Part shown: positions 1-8,639 of the stretch, piece after piece
Layout: every line of letters begins with the position of its first letter
How positions within the stretch are numbered: position 1 is the first letter of the stretch
Source of the DNA: Gammaproteobacteria bacterium
GTDB lineage: Bacteria; Pseudomonadota; Gammaproteobacteria; GRL18
Reading direction: 5' to 3'
Length of the DNA stretch: 40,265 nt
NCBI GenBank assembly: GCA_027012135.1
Contig: JALUZF010000052.1
Coordinates: 1 to 40,265, forward strand
Program-made: the position numbers and the translations under genes
The notes under the pieces: model-generated
Told to the model about the DNA's origin: nothing
Seen by the model: the letters and a program-made list of their open reading frames with translations, nothing else
Database searches by the model: none

Positions 1-145
1 GCTCATAAATAGGCATAATACCCTTTTTTAAGCCTTCAATTTTTTTTTCATCGACATCCACACACATAACCTGATGACCGACTTCCGCCAGACATGCACC
101 TGTTACCAGACCAACATAGCCTGTTCCAAAAATTGTTACTTTCAT
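1..145 (-). CDS. UDP-glucose 6-dehydrogenase family protein, N-terminal fragment (runs off the window)
   Basis: Only the first 48 codons are present; the gene continues beyond position 1. The start codon is ATG at 145, and the protein opens with an N-terminal Rossmann nucleotide-binding motif (GTGYVGL, residues 7-13) followed by an acidic residue at the end of the second strand (CVDVD). This is the standard start of UDP-glucose/GDP-mannose dehydrogenases, which oxidise UDP-glucose to UDP-glucuronate with NAD. Such an enzyme fits as a sugar-nucleotide supplier at the tail of the exopolysaccharide operon. A GDP-mannose or UDP-ManNAc dehydrogenase cannot be excluded from the fragment. It is separated from the preceding glycosyltransferase by 106 bases that hold a repeat element, so it may have its own promoter. 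Confidence 0.85.
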   Translation of the reverse strand, partial: MKVTIFGTGYVGLVTGACLAEVGHQVMCVDVDEKKIEGLKKGIMPIYE

Positions 146-177
146 GTTTTTTTCCGTTTTTTTAGTATTTAAATTTT

Positions 178-266
178 AGCGCTGAGCGCTGAGAAAAAGC
201 TGCAAATAAAATTGCACATGCTGGTTAATTCTATTTGCTCTTTCTAAACGCTCAGCGCTCAGCGCT
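178..266. repeat. Inverted pair of heptameric repeats (dispersed element, copy 1)
   Basis: AGCGCTGAGCGCTGAG at 178-193 is the perfect 16-base reverse complement of 251-266, with a 57-base loop. Each arm is itself a tandem of a 7-base unit (CGCTGAG/CTCAGCG); the right-hand array runs on to about 272. The right arm overlaps the 3' end of the upstream glycosyltransferase and encodes its last residues. The left arm and its flank share AGCGCTGAGCG-Y-TGAGAAAAAGC with the element at 39800. No poly-T tract follows, so this is not a typical terminator. Confidence 0.8.
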
Positions 267-1469
267 CAACGCTTCTTTATAAACCTCTTTATAATTAGCC
301 ACGCTGGTAGGCCAGTTTCGTTCCTGTTCTACGTATTGTTTTCCTGCTTTATGGTACTTGTACCATTGGGCTTTTTCATTAATCAGAGTGAGTACTGATT
401 GAGCCAGAGATTGTGCGTTGCCGGCCTGGAATAGTTTACCATTTATGCCGTCTTTGATCAGTTCCTTGTGTCCGCCTACATCCGATGCTACCACCAGTCT
501 GTTCTGGGCCATGGCTTCCAGTGGTTTTAGAGGGGTAACTAAATCGGTTAAGCGCATGGGGTACCTCGGGTAAACAAAAATATCCACCAGGTTGTAATAG
601 GATTGCACCTGTTCATGCGGAACTCTGCCTGTAAAGACCACCTGATCTCCAATATCAAGCTGCTTTATTATGGCTTTTATTTTTGCTTCATCCGGTCCAC
701 CGCCCACCAGAAGTAATTTAATATTTTTATTCTCTTTAAGGATAGCTGGCATCGCTTCAATAAGCAGAGGCAAACCTTCGTAGGCATAAAACGAACCGAT
801 AAAGCCCAGTACCAGATTATCTGAAAGATTAAGTGAATCGGCTAAGGTCTGATCTTTTTCAGTGTTGTGAGAAAATTTGTCCAGATCCACGGCATTGGGT
901 ATTACAGTTACCTTGTTTTCTTCAACACCGCGCTGAACAATGTCCTGTCTTAATCCTTCACAGATTGTAGTTACCGCCTGGGCTTTTTTTATAACATAGG
1001 TTTCCATTGCACGGGTTATTCGGTATCTGATTCCCCACTCTTTACTTGTACCATGATCCACTGCAGCGTCTTCCCAGAATGCCCGAATCTCATATACCAC
1101 CGGTATATTATATTTTCTTCCTGCTTTTACTGCTGCCAGACCATTTAATGCCGGAGAGTGGGCATGGATAATGTCTGGCTTTATTTCAGGAATAATCTCA
1201 TCCAGACGGTTCTGTATTGCTTTTACGACAGACCACTGATTAATTACCGGCAAAGTCCAGAGACCTGTTAAATTATCTGAACGATAAAACTTAAGACCAT
1301 CAATGACTTCTTCCCTGGTTTCAGGTTTTACTATCTGGTTGTGTTTGGGACCTGTCAGATGCAAGGTTTCCCATCCCAGCTTTTTCTGCTGCTCCAGAAT
1401 TGCGCGGGTACGGAAGGTATAGCCGCTGTGCAGTGGTATGGAATGATCCAGTATGTGTAGTATTTTCAT
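252..1469 (-). CDS. GT4-type glycosyltransferase of the exosortase A exopolysaccharide cluster
   Basis: A 405-residue GT-B glycosyltransferase, predicted cytoplasmic, adding a sugar to the lipid-linked repeat unit. The N-terminal half opens MKILHILDHSIPLHSGYTFR and carries HAHSPALNGL, as in group 1 (GT4) enzymes. The C-terminal half has the phosphate-binding turn GFIGSFYAYEGL, LLVGGGPDEAKI, and the donor-site segment PLKPLEAMAQ followed by VGGHKELI. It resembles the glycosyltransferase family that accompanies exosortase A clusters (TIGR04063-like, from memory). It lies 71 bases downstream of the amidotransferase gene. Its last codons (ALSAER) are supplied by the heptamer repeat, so the original C-terminus may have been altered by repeat insertion. 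Donor and acceptor sugars cannot be told from sequence. Confidence 0.88.
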   Translation of the reverse strand: MKILHILDHSIPLHSGYTFRTRAILEQQKKLGWETLHLTGPKHNQIVKPETREEVIDGLKFYRSDNLTGLWTLPVINQWSVVKAIQNRLDEIIPEIKPDIIHAHSPALNGLAAVKAGRKYNIPVVYEIRAFWEDAAVDHGTSKEWGIRYRITRAMETYVIKKAQAVTTICEGLRQDIVQRGVEENKVTVIPNAVDLDKFSHNTEKDQTLADSLNLSDNLVLGFIGSFYAYEGLPLLIEAMPAILKENKNIKLLLVGGGPDEAKIKAIIKQLDIGDQVVFTGRVPHEQVQSYYNLVDIFVYPRYPMRLTDLVTPLKPLEAMAQNRLVVASDVGGHKELIKDGINGKLFQAGNAQSLAQSVLTLINEKAQWYKYHKAGKQYVEQERNWPTSVANYKEVYKEALSAER

Positions 1470-1507
1470 TTTTAGTTTATAACTTTTGGTATTTTCAACC
1501 CTCTGAA

Positions 1508-1529
1508 TCCCCCTTCTAAAGAAGGGGGA
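1508..1529. repeat. Perfect intergenic hairpin between amidotransferase and glycosyltransferase genes
   Basis: TCCCCCTTCT at 1508-1517 and AGAAGGGGGA at 1520-1529 form a 10-base stem with a 2-base spacer. There is no U tract on either strand, so it is more likely a REP-like element or RNA-stability hairpin inside the operon than a terminator. Similar C-rich palindromes are common intergenic repeats in proteobacteria. Confidence 0.7.
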
Positions 1530-1540
1530 CGTAAGAGCGG

Positions 1541-3445
1541 TTAGTTATGGACCTGTCTTAAAAAGGCTTCGTACATTAATAATGACCAGATGGCTGCACT
1601 GTGATCTCTCATACCGGACTGGTGCTGATCAACTATGGTATGAATGGTTTGGGTATTAAACAAACCACAGTCTGACATAAGTTCACCTCCAAGAGAGTCT
1701 TTTACTCTTTGCTTTAAAGGTCCTCTAAACCACTTTTCCAGGGGAACGGCAAAGCCCATTTTTTTGCGGTATAAAATATCCTTACTTAAATGAGACCGCA
1801 AAGATTTTTTAAATATGTATTTTCCTTCCTGACCTTTTAATTTTATACTGGAAGGCAGGCCGGAACTCCACTCAATAAATTTATGATCCAGTATAGGTAC
1901 CCGAACTTCCAGAGAATGAGCCATACTGGCACGATCCACCTTGGTTAAAATATCGCCTACCAGGTAGGTTTTCATATCGATATACTGTACCAGAGACAGG
2001 GGATCATCCGTAGGTGATTTTTCAGCATGTTTTCTGAATACTTCGATGGCATTATAGCCCTGTAATTCACTTTGCATGTGTGAACTGTATATGCTTTGTC
2101 GCAATTGATCCGTTAGAATTGAAAAATTATGAAAATAGCCTTCAATCGGATCACGGGCTAAAGCCTGGAAGGTGGTTTTTGCTCTGAAAATTTTAGGCGC
2201 CCAGTCCGCCTTGGGATAAACTGAACCTAAAAAACCAAATAGCCCGTGACGTATTGAAGAAGGGAATAAACTACGCAGACGTTCTTCATTCATATGCCAG
2301 CGATAACGACGATAACCGGCAAAGGTTTCATCACCACCATCACCGGATAAGGCTACGATGACACGTTTACGGGCTAATTGACAGACTCGATAGGTAGGCA
2401 TGGCTGAACTGTCAGCATAGGGTTCATCATACAGATTAGCCAGCTTGTCTATTAAACTGAAGTCTTCCGCATCTACTGTATCAAGATGATGATTAGTATG
2501 GTACTGCTCTGCAACCTGCGCGGCATATTGGGATTCATTAAAGGCTTTGACATCAAAACCAATAGCACAGGTATTAACCGGTTCATCCTGTAATTCAGCC
2601 ATCAGGGCAACCACGGCACTGGAATCCACTCCGCCTGAAAGAAAGGCGCCTAAAGGGACTTCCGCGATCATACGAATATCAACGGCTTCTTTCAGACGCC
2701 GTATCAGTTCTTCTGATGCTTCCTGCTCACTCATGGCAGGTAAGGGTTTAAATGGAATATCCCAGTATTGCCTGAGCTGCTCAACCTGCCTACCCGGTTG
2801 TAAGCTTAAGGTATGACCAGGTGCAAGCTTATAGACATTTTTATAGATAGTTCTGGGTTCTGGTATATAACCCAGTGCAAAATATTCCTCAGTGGCATAG
2901 TAATCCAGTTCTTTTTTAAACTCAGGATGGGCCATTAATACTTTTAATTCTGAACCAAAAATAAACTGACCATTTTCCAGCCAGGCATAATATAATGGCT
3001 TTATACCTAACCTGTCCCGTGCAATAAACAGACTTTGCTTTTTAGTATCCCAGATTGCAAAGGCAAACATGCCTCTAAGCTGATCTACACAGGCTTCACC
3101 CCATTCCTGCCAGGCACAGACAATAACTTCTGTATCACTATGGGTCTGAAATTTGTGACCCTTTTGGATAAGGATATTCTTTATTTCCTGGAAATTATAA
3201 ATTTCGCCATTAAAAACAATAACAACCGATTTGTCCTTGCTATAGAGGGGCTGCTGTCCGGTTGAAATATCAATAATTGACAGGCGTCTGTGAGCCAGTC
3301 CAACACCCGGGGCAAAAAAATAACCACCATCATCCGGACCTCTGTGTACCTGCACCTGATTCATAGTTTCCAGAATTTTCGGATTGATATCTCTACCGGC
3401 CTGATTCGGGATTGAAAAATCCCAGATCCCTGCTATTCCACACAT
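1541..3445 (-). CDS. Exosortase A-associated amidotransferase (asparagine synthase-like)
   Basis: A class II glutamine amidotransferase/asparagine synthase-like protein of about 634 residues. I place the start at ATG 3445 because this gives MCGIAGIWDF, exposing the catalytic Cys2 that the family needs as N-terminal nucleophile; a longer open frame would bury it and overlap the upstream gene. The glutaminase domain shows RGPDDGG and LAHRRLSI. The synthetase domain shows the PPi loop LSGGVDSSAV, then ALSGDGGDE and the KVDRASMAHSLEVRVPILD segment. It probably amidates a carboxylate, perhaps a uronic acid or amino-acid substituent of the polysaccharide. One base separates its start from the upstream stop codon, implying translational coupling. 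Family assignment is firm; the acceptor is unknown. Confidence 0.92.
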   Translation of the reverse strand: MCGIAGIWDFSIPNQAGRDINPKILETMNQVQVHRGPDDGGYFFAPGVGLAHRRLSIIDISTGQQPLYSKDKSVVIVFNGEIYNFQEIKNILIQKGHKFQTHSDTEVIVCAWQEWGEACVDQLRGMFAFAIWDTKKQSLFIARDRLGIKPLYYAWLENGQFIFGSELKVLMAHPEFKKELDYYATEEYFALGYIPEPRTIYKNVYKLAPGHTLSLQPGRQVEQLRQYWDIPFKPLPAMSEQEASEELIRRLKEAVDIRMIAEVPLGAFLSGGVDSSAVVALMAELQDEPVNTCAIGFDVKAFNESQYAAQVAEQYHTNHHLDTVDAEDFSLIDKLANLYDEPYADSSAMPTYRVCQLARKRVIVALSGDGGDETFAGYRRYRWHMNEERLRSLFPSSIRHGLFGFLGSVYPKADWAPKIFRAKTTFQALARDPIEGYFHNFSILTDQLRQSIYSSHMQSELQGYNAIEVFRKHAEKSPTDDPLSLVQYIDMKTYLVGDILTKVDRASMAHSLEVRVPILDHKFIEWSSGLPSSIKLKGQEGKYIFKKSLRSHLSKDILYRKKMGFAVPLEKWFRGPLKQRVKDSLGGELMSDCGLFNTQTIHTIVDQHQSGMRDHSAAIWSLLMYEAFLRQVHN

Positions 3446-3446
3446 A

Positions 3447-4634
3447 TTATGAAACCATCTTTTGTTTAATGAGTGTTGTATAAACTCTGTTGTAATTATT
3501 AACCATAGTATCAATACTAAAATATTGTTCAATTGTTTTTCTGGCCTGCTGGCTATGTTTTTTTTGCAGTGCCGGTGATGTTATATACAGCAGGCATTTG
3601 TCCTTTATCGCCTCCGGATCAGAACGGGGTACTATCCATCCAGTCTGACCATTAATCACCAGCTCTGAATTACCACCGACTTCGGTTGCTATAACCGGCA
3701 GTGAGCAGGCCATGGCTTCAAGAATGGTGTTGGATATACCTTCTGCTAATGATGGCAAAACAAAGACTGATATGAGACTCATTAATTGCGGCACCTCATC
3801 CCTGGAGCCAGCCAGCCAGACTTTTTCCTGGATCTGTTCTGCCTTTATTTTCTGCAACAATTTATTTTTCTGTGAGCCGTCTCCCACCAGCAGTAATTTA
3901 ATGTCTTTATCTTTAACTTCCGGCTGCTTTAATAATAAAATAAAAGCATTCAGTAAATTCATTTGATCTTTAACCTGTTCCAGGCGCCCTACTGTTCCTA
4001 TAACCAGAGTGTCCTTGTTTAAGAAACCTTCTGGTACATCTAACAGCTGACTGCTGATATTTTTATGAGCATGGAACTTATTGGTATCTACGCCGTTACA
4101 GATAGTGGTTATTTTGTTGTCCTTTATACCGACTTTTTGAGTCAGATAGTTTTTTAAATCCTGAGACAGTGGAATATAGTGATCAACCATATAGGAAAAC
4201 AGCTTTCTTATTTGCTGATAACGTTTGTTATTACCGTCCAGATCATGCACATCTCTGCCGTGCTCACCATGTATGCGTATAGGCACACCGGCTAATAAAG
4301 CGGGTAATTGCGCTTCCAGTGCAGACAGGTTGCGGGTATGCACAATATCTGGTTTGATTTTTCTAAGCACCTTCCACAGCCGGTAATAAACCATCAGATC
4401 TTTACCGGGTTTTTTATGCATATCGTAAATTTCAACAGACTTATTCAGACGTTCCTTGAAATGATCATGGCCAGTCATGCAAATTACCACATGCCGGTAT
4501 TGCTTATCCGGCAGGCGATTAATGATATTAACCAGACCATTTTCGAGCCCACCCATACCAAAGTGATAGATTACATGGGCAATAACATATTGTCTGGATA
4601 GCGCTTGTTGATCTTTGTCCTGCATCGACTCCAT
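3447..4634 (-). CDS. GT4-type glycosyltransferase (exosortase A cluster, TIGR03088-like)
   Basis: A 395-residue GT-B glycosyltransferase. Visible features are the N-terminal glycine-rich acceptor loop HFGMGGLENGLVNII, HTRNLSALEAQ, the helix-strand segment IGTVGRLEQVKDQMNLLNAF, LLLVGDGSQKNKL, and the donor-binding EGISNTILEAMACSLPVIATEVGG. These are classic GT4 hallmarks. The family regularly accompanies exosortase A gene sets. It sits 2 bases after the exosortase gene and 1 base before the amidotransferase start, inside one tightly packed operon. It should act at the cytoplasmic face on the undecaprenyl-linked repeat unit; sugar specificity is not predictable. Confidence 0.9.
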   Translation of the reverse strand: MESMQDKDQQALSRQYVIAHVIYHFGMGGLENGLVNIINRLPDKQYRHVVICMTGHDHFKERLNKSVEIYDMHKKPGKDLMVYYRLWKVLRKIKPDIVHTRNLSALEAQLPALLAGVPIRIHGEHGRDVHDLDGNNKRYQQIRKLFSYMVDHYIPLSQDLKNYLTQKVGIKDNKITTICNGVDTNKFHAHKNISSQLLDVPEGFLNKDTLVIGTVGRLEQVKDQMNLLNAFILLLKQPEVKDKDIKLLLVGDGSQKNKLLQKIKAEQIQEKVWLAGSRDEVPQLMSLISVFVLPSLAEGISNTILEAMACSLPVIATEVGGNSELVINGQTGWIVPRSDPEAIKDKCLLYITSPALQKKHSQQARKTIEQYFSIDTMVNNYNRVYTTLIKQKMVS

Positions 4635-4636
4635 TA

Positions 4637-6187
4637 TTATTGTTTCTGTGTTACAGCTTGCCGAATGTTCGGCAGCATATTATCTATAAACTGTTGCAGG
4701 CGCTGACGTGCGGCATCGATATTAATTTTATCGAAATGAGTATAGATAACAATGGCATATTCGCCGCTGGTGTCTCCGGATAATTGTTTAACAGCTTCCA
4801 TCAACTTGGCTTTATAGCTGTTAATTACCACCTGATCATCAATAACATTCCAGTGCCAGATAAGCAGGTCTTCAGTATTTGAACTCAAATAGGTTTCTAA
4901 TACAGTTTGTTTGTTGTTTTCCAGGGTAATTGTTCTGGCATTTTCACTTTTTTGAGCCCAGACAGGATGTTTCTGGCGGATCATAATATTTTGAGAATTA
5001 ATGAGTTCTGAACCCTGTTTCTGTACGGCATAAAATGCGATATACAGGCCAACTGGATTTTTATTTTGCTGTTTGTCTAACTGGTATTCAGCCTGATATT
5101 GCAGCGTGGGGTTAATGTACTGGGGCGTCCACTGTATAGTACGCTCCTGCATTTTGTTCCAGTCTGGATTGTTCGCCAACTTTATTTCAGAAACATTGGT
5201 GAGATCCTGTATAGAACGCAGGCGGATCTGATAGTCCATAAAAGCAGCGGCTGCAATTATTAAATAGGCTGAAACAAGATAGACAAAAACTTTTGATGCT
5301 TTTTCTTTGTTAACTGAAATATTTTTCGGCTCTTTAATAATTGCTTCATCATCTCTCCAGTAAGAACCAAGCCAGAACAAAATAAACAGCACTATACCGA
5401 AAAACACCCAGCCGTATATGATATGGTCTACGCCGGTGGCCAGTTTCATGTCGCTGAAATGTCCTAGCATAACTATCATAAAAGCTCTTAACCAGTTTGC
5501 CACTATAGGAAAAATAATAGAGGCCAGTATAAAAATACTGCGCTTGATATAACTGGTATATGTCATATAAGCATATAGTGTACCCAGGGCAATAGATGCT
5601 ATCAGGTAACGTACACCGCTACAGCCTTCCACAACTGACCAGCTGCCACTGGGCAAGGTAAAAAAGGTCCCCTCTGAATAAATGGGAATACCGGTCAGCT
5701 CAATGGCACTAATTACAAATTTAGCAGTCATATGCATCATCGGGTCAATAAACTGTTCCCCGAAAGGTACCATAAAATAGAGGTATAACAGAGGAAATAA
5801 AAGCTGTTTAACAACAGTCCAGCCAAAAATTAATAATACAAACAGTATGAGCAGAGTAACAAAGGCCCATTGCTCAACCACCAGCACTCCAACCAGGCTT
5901 GCCATTAACCAGCCAAATGCAACCAGGGCAATTAATGGTAACGCCCAGAACTGTGAAGCCGGTGTGATTGAACTAAGAGCTTTTTTATTTAGCCATACCA
6001 GGTACAGACTAATAGGTAAGATTAAAAAACCATGAGTAAAAGTTTCTGAACGCAGCCAGATTTGTACCATGGAGTCTATGGTATTAAAAAACATCAGGGA
6101 AAGAAGCACTATCGACATCAAAAAGATGCCTAATTTCTGCCTCCATACCTGTTGTAACTCTACCTGTTTTGTTATGTTTTGTACCAT
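4637..6187 (-). CDS. xrtA: Exosortase A fused to an EpsI domain
   Basis: A 516-residue integral membrane cysteine protease/transpeptidase that recognises the C-terminal PEP-CTERM tail and is thought to cleave it at the inner membrane. Residues 20-275 hold about eight hydrophobic segments. The catalytic triad of the family is visible: Cys189 in VEGCSGVRYL, Arg234 in NWLRAF, and His255 in GVDHIIYGW. From about residue 300, after one more membrane segment (VFVYLVSAYLIIAAAAFMDY), comes a soluble EpsI-like domain (WNKMQERTIQWTPQYINP...). In some organisms EpsI is a separate gene. The matching substrate, a PEP-CTERM protein, is encoded at 20525..21337. Neighbours on both sides overlap or nearly abut. 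Confidence 0.95.
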   Translation of the reverse strand: MVQNITKQVELQQVWRQKLGIFLMSIVLLSLMFFNTIDSMVQIWLRSETFTHGFLILPISLYLVWLNKKALSSITPASQFWALPLIALVAFGWLMASLVGVLVVEQWAFVTLLILFVLLIFGWTVVKQLLFPLLYLYFMVPFGEQFIDPMMHMTAKFVISAIELTGIPIYSEGTFFTLPSGSWSVVEGCSGVRYLIASIALGTLYAYMTYTSYIKRSIFILASIIFPIVANWLRAFMIVMLGHFSDMKLATGVDHIIYGWVFFGIVLFILFWLGSYWRDDEAIIKEPKNISVNKEKASKVFVYLVSAYLIIAAAAFMDYQIRLRSIQDLTNVSEIKLANNPDWNKMQERTIQWTPQYINPTLQYQAEYQLDKQQNKNPVGLYIAFYAVQKQGSELINSQNIMIRQKHPVWAQKSENARTITLENNKQTVLETYLSSNTEDLLIWHWNVIDDQVVINSYKAKLMEAVKQLSGDTSGEYAIVIYTHFDKINIDAARQRLQQFIDNMLPNIRQAVTQKQ

Positions 6188-6189
6188 AG

Positions 6190-7428
6190 TTATTGCTTCT
6201 TCAGATAATTTGAAATACCGGCTAAATGACTATCCCAGGAGAAATGTTCTAGTACCAGTTCTCTACCTTTTGGTCCAAGTTGATTATAGTCACCTTCCGT
6301 TAAGATTTTCTGACAGATATCAATCATTTCTGTTTCGGAGTCAGATGTGTAGGCACTACTGCCATGGTCTATTTTTTCTATGCCGTCCATTGCTGCACGG
6401 GTGGCCACTACGGGTTTTGCCATGGCCATTGCTTCCAGTACTTTATTCTGTATACCGCGGGCAATTCTCAGGGGGGCCGTAACCAGACTGGCATAGGCTA
6501 TATAAGGGCGAATATCAGCTACCCTTCCGGTAACCTTGATACCATTTTGTTTACTTAACTGTTTTATTTTTTCTGAGGGGTTGGAACCTACAATATAAAA
6601 ATAAACATTGTCCAGCTGTTGTTTTATTCCGGGAAATATATGCTCTGCAAACCAGGTCACCGCTTCCTGGTTGGCCCAGTAGTCCATAGCTCCGGTAAAC
6701 ACCATAATCCTGGCCTGCTCACCATGCTGAAGATATGGATTATCCAGCTTAACATCCGGTGAAAAGTAAGTGGTATCAACCCCATTACTGTAGTGATAGA
6801 CCTTGTGGCTGAAGTCCGGAGCCAGTTTTTTAAACAATGCAGCTTCGTTTTTACTAACAAACAGGGAGCAGTCAAAGTCTGCAGCAATTTGTTTCTCAAA
6901 TTCCAGCAGTTTTTTACCCTCTCTTGCATAAATAAACTTCATCAGTCCTGAATGCTTGTCACTGTACTGCCGCCATTTTTCTGAATCCACATCCACAAAG
7001 TCTATAATTTTGATATGATCATTTTTTAGTTTCTTCAGGTACTGGGCCATTGGCGATGAATAAACCAGATGTTTTTTAATCGATTTACTGGCAATGATCT
7101 TATCAACCCAGTTCTGCATTCTGGTCAGCTTGTAATAAGGTATACTTAGAGGATGGTTGGTTAAAAAACCTTTAAGGCTATGCAGTTTTCTTTTACCCGG
7201 ATGGATTTCTACCAGGCAGGTTTCCCGGCAATAGGCTGAAACTTTGGCGATGTGTTTTTTGTCTTCCGGATCGTCTATAAAGGCTCCCAGGTAGACATCA
7301 TAATATTGACTTAAGTATTTTAATAAATGAAACGAGCGTATTTTATCCCCTTTATTTGGCGGATAAGGTATTCTGTGAACCAGCAATAGCAAAGGCTCTT
7401 TTTCAAGTGAACCACCCCGTATAGTCAT
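6190..7428 (-). CDS. Glycosyltransferase, exosortase A-associated (TIGR03087-like)
   Basis: A 412-residue GT-B enzyme. It opens with LLLVHRIPYPPNKGDKIRSF, a signature of the sugar transferases that co-occur with exosortase A, in which a GDK motif lies in the N-terminal acceptor loop. Later parts show MVFTGAMDYWANQEAVTWF, FYIVGSNPSEKIKQL and a donor-site region RGIQNKVLEAMAMAKPVVAT. Start ATG at 7428 overlaps the stop codon of the FemAB-like gene in a TAATG arrangement, so translation is coupled. The next gene, exosortase, begins 2 bases after its stop. The sugar transferred is unknown. Confidence 0.9.
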   Translation of the reverse strand: MTIRGGSLEKEPLLLLVHRIPYPPNKGDKIRSFHLLKYLSQYYDVYLGAFIDDPEDKKHIAKVSAYCRETCLVEIHPGKRKLHSLKGFLTNHPLSIPYYKLTRMQNWVDKIIASKSIKKHLVYSSPMAQYLKKLKNDHIKIIDFVDVDSEKWRQYSDKHSGLMKFIYAREGKKLLEFEKQIAADFDCSLFVSKNEAALFKKLAPDFSHKVYHYSNGVDTTYFSPDVKLDNPYLQHGEQARIMVFTGAMDYWANQEAVTWFAEHIFPGIKQQLDNVYFYIVGSNPSEKIKQLSKQNGIKVTGRVADIRPYIAYASLVTAPLRIARGIQNKVLEAMAMAKPVVATRAAMDGIEKIDHGSSAYTSDSETEMIDICQKILTEGDYNQLGPKGRELVLEHFSWDSHLAGISNYLKKQ

Positions 7429-8459
7429 TAGCCCAGGTTCCTGGCCAGAACAGGCCCCAGTATCTGGCTTACTTTTAACGGCAGCTTCTGCCAGAGTTTA
7501 ATAAACATCTGATATTTTGGGTTCAGAGGGTTAATTTCTGAAATTTCTTTGGCTTTAACCAGATAATATTCGTAATATAAAGGCTTTGGTTCAAAGCCCC
7601 AGTTTTTCTTAAAGCTATATGAGCCAGTGCCTTCTTTACTTCGACCGTAGTCAAAAGCTGTTATGCCTTTTTTAAGGCTATGCTGCATTAATGACCAGTA
7701 CATAAAGTCATTACCTTTTAAATTCCGCGCCAACCAGGTACCACCACCATAGTATGGCAGAACAGTTTCTTTATAATAAAAACTCAGGACACTGGCCACT
7801 AACTGCTGATCTTTGGTCACGGTTAAAATATCCACCCGGTCTTTAAATACTTCCAGCAACGATTTAAACAGTTTTTTAGGAAATACCGGTGTACCCAGAT
7901 TACGCACACTTTCGGAATAGGCTTCAAAGAAAGTATCAACATCCTTATTTACTTCATATTCCAGGCCGCCCTTAATGCCTTTGCGAACCATGGCACGTTG
8001 TTTTCTCGGAATAGCTTTAAGGTTATCATCATCGTTAGCAGCTAACTCTTTTTTGAAATAGACATAGAGTTCTTTATATGGCCAGTCGGGATTGTCACGC
8101 TTTATATTACGCAGTTCCAGATGATCCACTTTTAGTTTTTCTGCCAGTTCACAGGCCGCCTGACGCAAAGACTGTTTAACCTCATCATTATCTGCAAGAA
8201 TACCGCCATACACGGCAAAGGGAGTGGAAATGAGGGTATTGCCGAAGAGCAGGCTTTTTATATGACCAAGCGGCAGGATGCCGGTAATTTTGTTATTGTC
8301 TAGCGCATAAAGGTAATAGTTTTTATGGCGAAAGGATTGTTCCAGGGCTTTTTTCCAGCCAAACAGGTGGAAGAAGGTGGCATCAGGGTGTTGATTGACA
8401 TAGTTATCCCATGCCTGTTCATCGGTGTTTTGTGCCTGTTTTATGGTTAAATTGCTCAA
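7428..8459 (-). CDS. FemAB-like acyl/aminoacyl transferase, exosortase A-associated
   Basis: A 343-residue protein with a double GNAT-type fold as in FemAB peptidyltransferases. N-terminal HPDATFFHLFGWKKALEQSF and the C-terminal KGNDFMYWSLMQHSLKKGITAFDYGRSKEGTGSYSFKKNWGFEP match the exosortase-associated FemAB family (TIGR03019-like). Family members are expected to transfer an amino acid or acyl group, here perhaps onto the polysaccharide precursor; the substrate is not established. It follows the deacetylase gene after a 180-base gap that contains an inverted-repeat element, the largest gap inside the operon. Confidence 0.9.
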   Translation of the reverse strand: MSNLTIKQAQNTDEQAWDNYVNQHPDATFFHLFGWKKALEQSFRHKNYYLYALDNNKITGILPLGHIKSLLFGNTLISTPFAVYGGILADNDEVKQSLRQAACELAEKLKVDHLELRNIKRDNPDWPYKELYVYFKKELAANDDDNLKAIPRKQRAMVRKGIKGGLEYEVNKDVDTFFEAYSESVRNLGTPVFPKKLFKSLLEVFKDRVDILTVTKDQQLVASVLSFYYKETVLPYYGGGTWLARNLKGNDFMYWSLMQHSLKKGITAFDYGRSKEGTGSYSFKKNWGFEPKPLYYEYYLVKAKEISEINPLNPKYQMFIKLWQKLPLKVSQILGPVLARNLG

Positions 8460-8489
8460 GTTGGATCCCTGTTTTTCCTTGACTATTTT

Positions 8490-8588
8490 ACCCTCACCCA
8501 GGCCCTCTTCCAGAGGGAGAGGGAATATGTAAATCAGAGTTCTGAAGATAAATCACCTCTCCTTCTGGAAGAGGACCTGGGTGAGAGT
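8490..8588. repeat. Palindromic intergenic element inside the exopolysaccharide operon
   Basis: Left arm 8490-8523 (ACCCTCACCCAGGCCCTCTT..., ending GGGAGAGGG) and right arm 8555-8588 (starting CCTCTCCTTCTGG, ending CCTGGGTGAGAGT) are imperfect reverse complements of about 33 bases with a loop near 31 bases. Each arm also contains a smaller internal palindrome. The sequence type (CTCACCC...GAGAGGG) is a widespread small interspersed repeat in proteobacteria. No coding capacity is seen in 8460-8639. Confidence 0.8.
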
Positions 8589-8639
8589 TATTAAAGTTTA
8601 TTATAGCTTTTTAAGCACTTGAGGAGTGTAGGATATTTT

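Noticed and set aside
178-272. Heptamer arrays as a possible CRISPR array
   Set aside because: The units are only 7 bases and contiguous, with no spacers and no cas genes nearby.
3446-3532. Upstream extension of the amidotransferase frame by 29 residues
   Set aside because: It overlaps the preceding gene and would bury the N-terminal Cys nucleophile required by class II glutaminases.
6069-6482. Open frame of 137 codons on the plus strand opposite the exosortase and glycosyltransferase genes
   Set aside because: It is antisense to well-supported genes, has Cys/Arg-rich nonsense composition and matches no family I know.
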